A stretch of 64,000 nt of DNA from Mactromeris polynyma (lineage: Eukaryota > Mollusca > Bivalvia > Venerida > Mactridae). This document shows positions 60,088-64,000 of this stretch, piece by piece. The DNA lies in the NCBI GenBank assembly GCA_032209605.1, contig JASFXZ010000009.1, forward strand, positions 12,077,553 through 12,141,552, read 5' to 3'. How positions within the stretch are numbered: the first letter of the stretch is position 1; every line of letters begins with the position of its first letter. Below the pieces are notes generated by a model, which saw only the letters and a list, made by a program, of their open reading frames with translations, was not told the origin of the DNA and searched no databases. The position numbers and the translations under genes were made by a program.

Positions 60088-60440
60088 GCAACCATCCATC
60101 CTTGGTACCCAGGCTATTAATAACATATATGATGATATGATACCCTGGACAAACTTGACTGTAACAATCTCGTACTCGCAATGAGGTGAAATCCAGCTGC
60201 TGAATTGGCCGCACGACACACAGCTCATGCGATATGGATATCGCCGAGGAGTTTCAGATGGAATCTCGGTTCTGAGGGATAGCTCTTCACAAAGGAGATT
60301 CCTTCTTTTTTGTTATCGTACATTTCATTGGTCAAGAAATGCTAATGAATATTCATGCATTACAAAGTTTCACTAGCCAATTTGCACAGGGTATCATTTA
60401 TATTGTGAATAGCCTGGGTACCGAGGATGACAACCATCAT
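60088..60440. mobile_element. MITE of about 350 bp, GGTACCCAGGCTATT ends
   Basis: CATCCTTGGTACCCAGGCTA (from about 60095) is inverted at the right end (to about 60437), with ATCATATATGATG-like sequence also matched further in. The open frame at 59879-60088 ends just at its left edge and is not part of it. Confidence 0.65.
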
Positions 60441-61810
60441 GAGATGACATGAAGACATGTTTCTAGAGATCCACTTGCTTTGTATATAATGTATAAATTT
60501 GAGTAATGGGCATTGAGGTACAATTTAACAGTTTTGCTCTTACGGCGTGTAGAATTAGTCATAATATCTGTATGTGTTTGCTGAGTCTGTAATCATTAAA
60601 TGTACACACACAAACCTCCACAGCATTTTACATCAGGCTTGGGTCTTGTAAAGATTCAAACAGAACAAATAAAAGGCATTTTTACAGAATTTTATAGTTA
60701 AGACAATGATAATAAATATTTACACTTCTAAGTTCCTGCACCCAGGGTTTACCTGTCAAGTTTACATGTTTGGAATCAAATTTTTTTAGAATCGGTGATT
60801 CCAGAAATTTCAGGAATAGAAATGTTTGCAAATTGTTGAAACGAGTATTCCTCCATTGAAAAGCGATGTATGTAAAATATACTCAGGTGAACGAGGAACA
60901 GTTTGACACTGGCTGATGTTTCATGACTCTTGAATTCACATATTTAGCAAATGTTTGCCCTACCGAACTTTACCATTTATACAGTATTCACTAGGCCAAA
61001 GAAATACAGTTTTCTTTAATAACAACTGTCTGTCCGCTGTTCTGAATTTTCACAGAGAACCATCACCAGTCAACAAATCAAATAGTTCTATCACTGTTGG
61101 GATTGAATACCTTGTTGATAATGTTGTGGACAACGTAATGTTAATTCTACAGCACTGTTGTATAACTCAGCATCTGAAATGAGACAACAATCATGTATTG
61201 TACGTAAGATTGTATAAACAGTTGACACTAAATATACATTTAGGGGGTCAAAGATAGAAACAATATTGATATGTTATCTGTACAAGCAGGCCAATCTCGA
61301 CATACTGATACAAATAAAAAATCTTGTTTGAATACTGAGCTGAAGTTGATCTCCAATTCATTTTTCCTTGTCGACATTGCTGTGCATTCAATTCAGAGGT
61401 TCCATTTGACCCTTGAGTTGACCCTTTTGACACCTAACTTCCCAAAAAGCCACATTTTGACCCTCAGGATACTGGCTGAAGGGCCAATTTTTCTCTATAT
61501 GATAGGTAATTAATTAAAATGACCCCCAGGACCCAGTGGAACCCCAGATTCATGCGTATTCCAGTTAGAGCAATTGCCTAAAGAAACAAAAAGACTCCAT
61601 GATAGTTTTCGAGGAGCTCCATTTTGAGTGTTAAAACAGTGCAACTGACACACCATCACTGGGATAGAGTTCTTTTAAAGCTTAATTTCATTTCCTACAT
61701 ACAAATATTGATATATTGTCAATATATTCTGACTTGATATATCAATACAGACTTGCGGATAAATGACATCCTTACATAACAGAACATATTGTTTGTTTAG
61801 GAATACTTAC

Positions 61811-61922
61811 TGAAAGACTGCGAAGCTGCTTCAGGAAATGTCATGTAATTCTCACATTGGATAGTATTTCTGCCATCAACTTGTCCATGAACTTCAGTCA
61901 GACCAGCTACATACTCATTTAA
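61811..61922 (-). CDS. RPA3: RPA3 (replication protein A 14 kDa subunit), one internal exon
   Basis: On the minus strand CATGTTTCAG precedes and GTAAGTATTC follows a 112-base exon with only one open frame, entering in phase 0 and leaving in phase 1. It encodes 37 residues that begin LNEYVAGLTEVHGQV and continue with NTIQCENYMTF. This matches the middle/C-terminal part of the RPA14 OB fold, where the family pattern is L-x-E-x-x-x-G-x-x-E-V-x-G-x-V, then T-I-x-C-x-x-Y-x-x-F. RPA3 is the smallest subunit of the RPA1-RPA2-RPA3 trimer that binds single-stranded DNA in replication and repair. I could not find the last exon (expected LYNEAV-like) below 61811 or the N-terminal exons above 61922; the latter may lie beyond 64000. 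The gene is convergent to the SRD5A3-like gene. The assignment rests on about 37 residues. Confidence 0.72.
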
Positions 61923-62286
61923 CTGAAACATGTAATACGATGTATAATAGGGTTGAAACAACAGTCAACATAATTTCATGCCATCAGTCAGTTTTCATAT
62001 ACTGCAATCTGCATACTTTGCAATTTTTCATAAAATGGAATTTATCAATCAGTAAAACGTCTATCAGTCTCATATACTGTAGTATCATTTGAATTCGCGC
62101 AGGTCGAATTTTCGTGTATTTCACCCTAGAGACGAAGCGCTAATTTAAGTCCGCATGATTATTAAACTTCCGAAAATAACATGGCTATCCGAATTTTTGA
62201 CTGGCTGAAAATGTGTGTATATGCACTTACGTTTTTTCTTTTCATAATATGTCGCTGTTTTTTTCTGATAATCTTTTTTGGAACAA

Positions 62287-62505
62287 TTAGGAACATGGAA
62301 TATTTTGACACAGTTTGATTACTAGTACGTAAGAGTGGTTTAAATGGAACATTAATTCATAAATTGATTTTTCTTTGTTTACGATGTTTATATAAAGAAT
62401 ACACAACTGCATAAAATCGTTGTCATCCGGAGTGCACGCACTGCAACTTTCAGGTAGACCGGTTCCGACGGTGGACGGGTTGTGACTTTCCCATTTTTCA
62501 ACCAT
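62287..62505 (-). other. 72-codon ATG open frame, unrecognised
   Basis: On the minus strand the frame starts MVEKWESHNPSTVGTGLPES. Its first 33 codons are CpG-rich and coding-like, and the rest is AT-rich. A second frame across 62410-62500 is also open (WLKNGKVTTRPPSEP). It lies between the RPA3 exon and the promoter-like segment at 63.3 kb, but neither frame fits RPA3. Confidence 0.15.
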
Positions 62506-63299
62506 TGAATAATACTAGTAGACATACTAGATATAAACTAGTAACTTTAGATTGTCTTAAAGAAAATATGTGAACGTCTTCGTAGAAAAGACAAGAATGA
62601 TTTGAAGTTACAGAAAATTAATAATTAGGTGTAAAGGAATTATTCGCACTTGCAATTGTTGTTTTAGAGTATTTGCAAGGGCGCCATTTATGAAAGATCT
62701 CCAACACCTTTGTATTGTTTATCGATCTTTTGTTGTTTCTACACTTTTCATCGTACAGTTGTGTCAAATAACGCCAATTAACCGTTGGACATGTCATATT
62801 GTGTGTGGTATTGTTATGGGGGATGTTTTAAATCGTTCCCAACTGGTTCGCTGAAATAACTTGTCAAACTCATAACCGAAAGTGTAAAATCGGTATACCA
62901 GTCCGAAAATCTCTGATTGGCGACACTGATCAAAATACGACGCGAACCTAGCTAGTCATGTTGTTTATTCAAGTTTCACACGTTTCTATTGTATTCAGAT
63001 ATGACAATTGGCAATAAAATTGTTAATTGGCAACTCTATTACAGAGATAACCCCCAACTTACGAGTTAATATGCAGAACATTGCTATTTACAGCTTATGA
63101 TACGAATGTCAGATTGTCTGATTTTTTTTCTTCAAAAATTTAAAATGCGCGAATTTAGGCCCGTGCGAAACTGCCTTTTGCCACGGACCTATATACATGG
63201 ATTCGCGACAGGCTGATATTTGTGCTGAACTTGCTTGAAATGACGGCAACGGCGAGATTTCCCAGCCGAGATTTAACAATCGGAACACCTCTAAAATGT

Positions 63300-63380
63300 T
63301 TAGCAAATGATGAGAAAAAATTGCGATGTCCGCCATCTTGTTGCTGAATCGAGAGAATTTCACTTTTTGATCCGCCGAAA
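63300..63380 (-). promoter_or_regulatory. YY1-type element, possible minus-strand promoter
   Basis: On the minus strand CAAGATGGCGGACATCG (ending near 63325) is a classic YY1/initiator-type context found near transcription starts. An excellent donor GTAAGT lies downstream at 63057-63062. This might be the RPA3 start or another gene's; the intervening open frames do not resemble RPA3. Confidence 0.25.
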
Positions 63381-64000
63381 TCGTGACGAATACTACAGCT
63401 AAACATTTCTTAATGGTATTTATATATTTTGAGTTTATCCTGTTGTTTGCTTGTTTGCATTTTTTGCTTCAACACCCAGTTGTTCGACGAAACGAGCGTC
63501 GTTTAATCGGCAGAAATTTCGATTTACATGCGATCCGTAAATTACATACTTGGTTAAAAAGTCCGTTATAGAAAGTAATTTATTCCCTTCGTTAGCTTGA
63601 TTTATTTTGTTTTCCGTTAGTTATCTTCTTTTTGTTTAGAATTATTATCATATAAATCAATAATTGCACTTTTACAGTCTAAATTTTGTTGTATAGAAGT
63701 TCGGTTATATATTTCGGATACATGTTGGTTATAAAATGATAACATCTCGTGTAAATCCATCAGCTGATGCTAATTAGATACTAGTATGGCTCTCTATCGA
63801 CTAAGCTTACCGGATGGCCGCCTAACCCTACATCACTACACTCCTCCCTCTTCCTGCATAAATTTGAGGCTCAATCGTCACACTGTCACCATTTAAGTAA
63901 TTCAAGGGGGAAAAGTGCACCCAATGTGGGGCTTGAAAAGCTTTTTACACGTATCAATTACATAATAAAAAAATACACTTTATTGTCATATCATTATAAT

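Noticed and set aside
63413..63571. 52-codon plus-strand frame with a hydrophobic start (MVFIYFEFILLFACLHFLL) and basic tail
   Set aside because: Looks like a small membrane peptide, but T-rich DNA readily gives such frames; no promoter, poly(A) signal or conservation evidence.

Overview
The window looks like animal nuclear DNA: AT-rich, with short exons bounded by GT-AG introns, many small inverted-repeat elements, several minisatellites, and no operons or bacterial signals. The best-supported genes are a steroid 5-alpha-reductase/polyprenal reductase (SRD5A3-like) and one exon of replication protein A 14 kDa (RPA3). The organism is probably a mollusc, most likely a bivalve. This is an inference from the repeat content (blocks containing tgacctacttttgacccc and tatggcccttttg, tRNA-derived heads, dense MITEs) and has not been tested by a search.

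Layout. 0-10 kb is repeat-rich and mostly gene-free: a 0.2 kb MITE, a 2.3 kb palindromic array of CCCCGGGG/GGACCGGTCC units, a 184 bp hairpin element and a 1.08 kb satellite of 40 bp units. 10-24 kb is AT-rich non-coding DNA with tRNA-derived heads, a 19 bp tandem array, a 1.5 kb element with mariner/pogo-like ends, a 650 bp MITE and a 1,042 bp hAT-type element with an intact 8 bp target duplication. 24-34 kb has a 2.4 kb minisatellite of 30/41 bp units, a LINE reverse-transcriptase fragment, a large inverted repeat and a 57 bp (19-codon) repeat. 37.5-46 kb is richer in CpG and promoter-like. It holds a minus-strand first exon with a signal peptide (37.7 kb), a divergent plus-strand candidate gene (38.2-42.6 kb) and a 73 bp hAT-like micro-MITE. 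A threonine-rich, mucin-like minisatellite lies at 46.0-46.8 kb.

The right third carries the only gene that can be read from start to stop. The SRD5A3-like gene (plus strand, six coding exons, 50,642-56,560, 284 residues) has introns holding MITEs, a tRNA-like head and a nested repeat insertion. Convergent to it, on the minus strand, is one RPA3 exon (61,811-61,922); its other exons were not found. The SRD5A3-like protein would act in the ER membrane in dolichol/polyprenol metabolism, and RPA3 in the nuclear single-stranded-DNA-binding complex. Nothing suggests the two work together.

Limits. Most short open frames here are chance or repeat-derived. Exons marked at low confidence rest only on splice-site consensus, phase and composition. 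All family assignments come from recalled family patterns, not from database searches.
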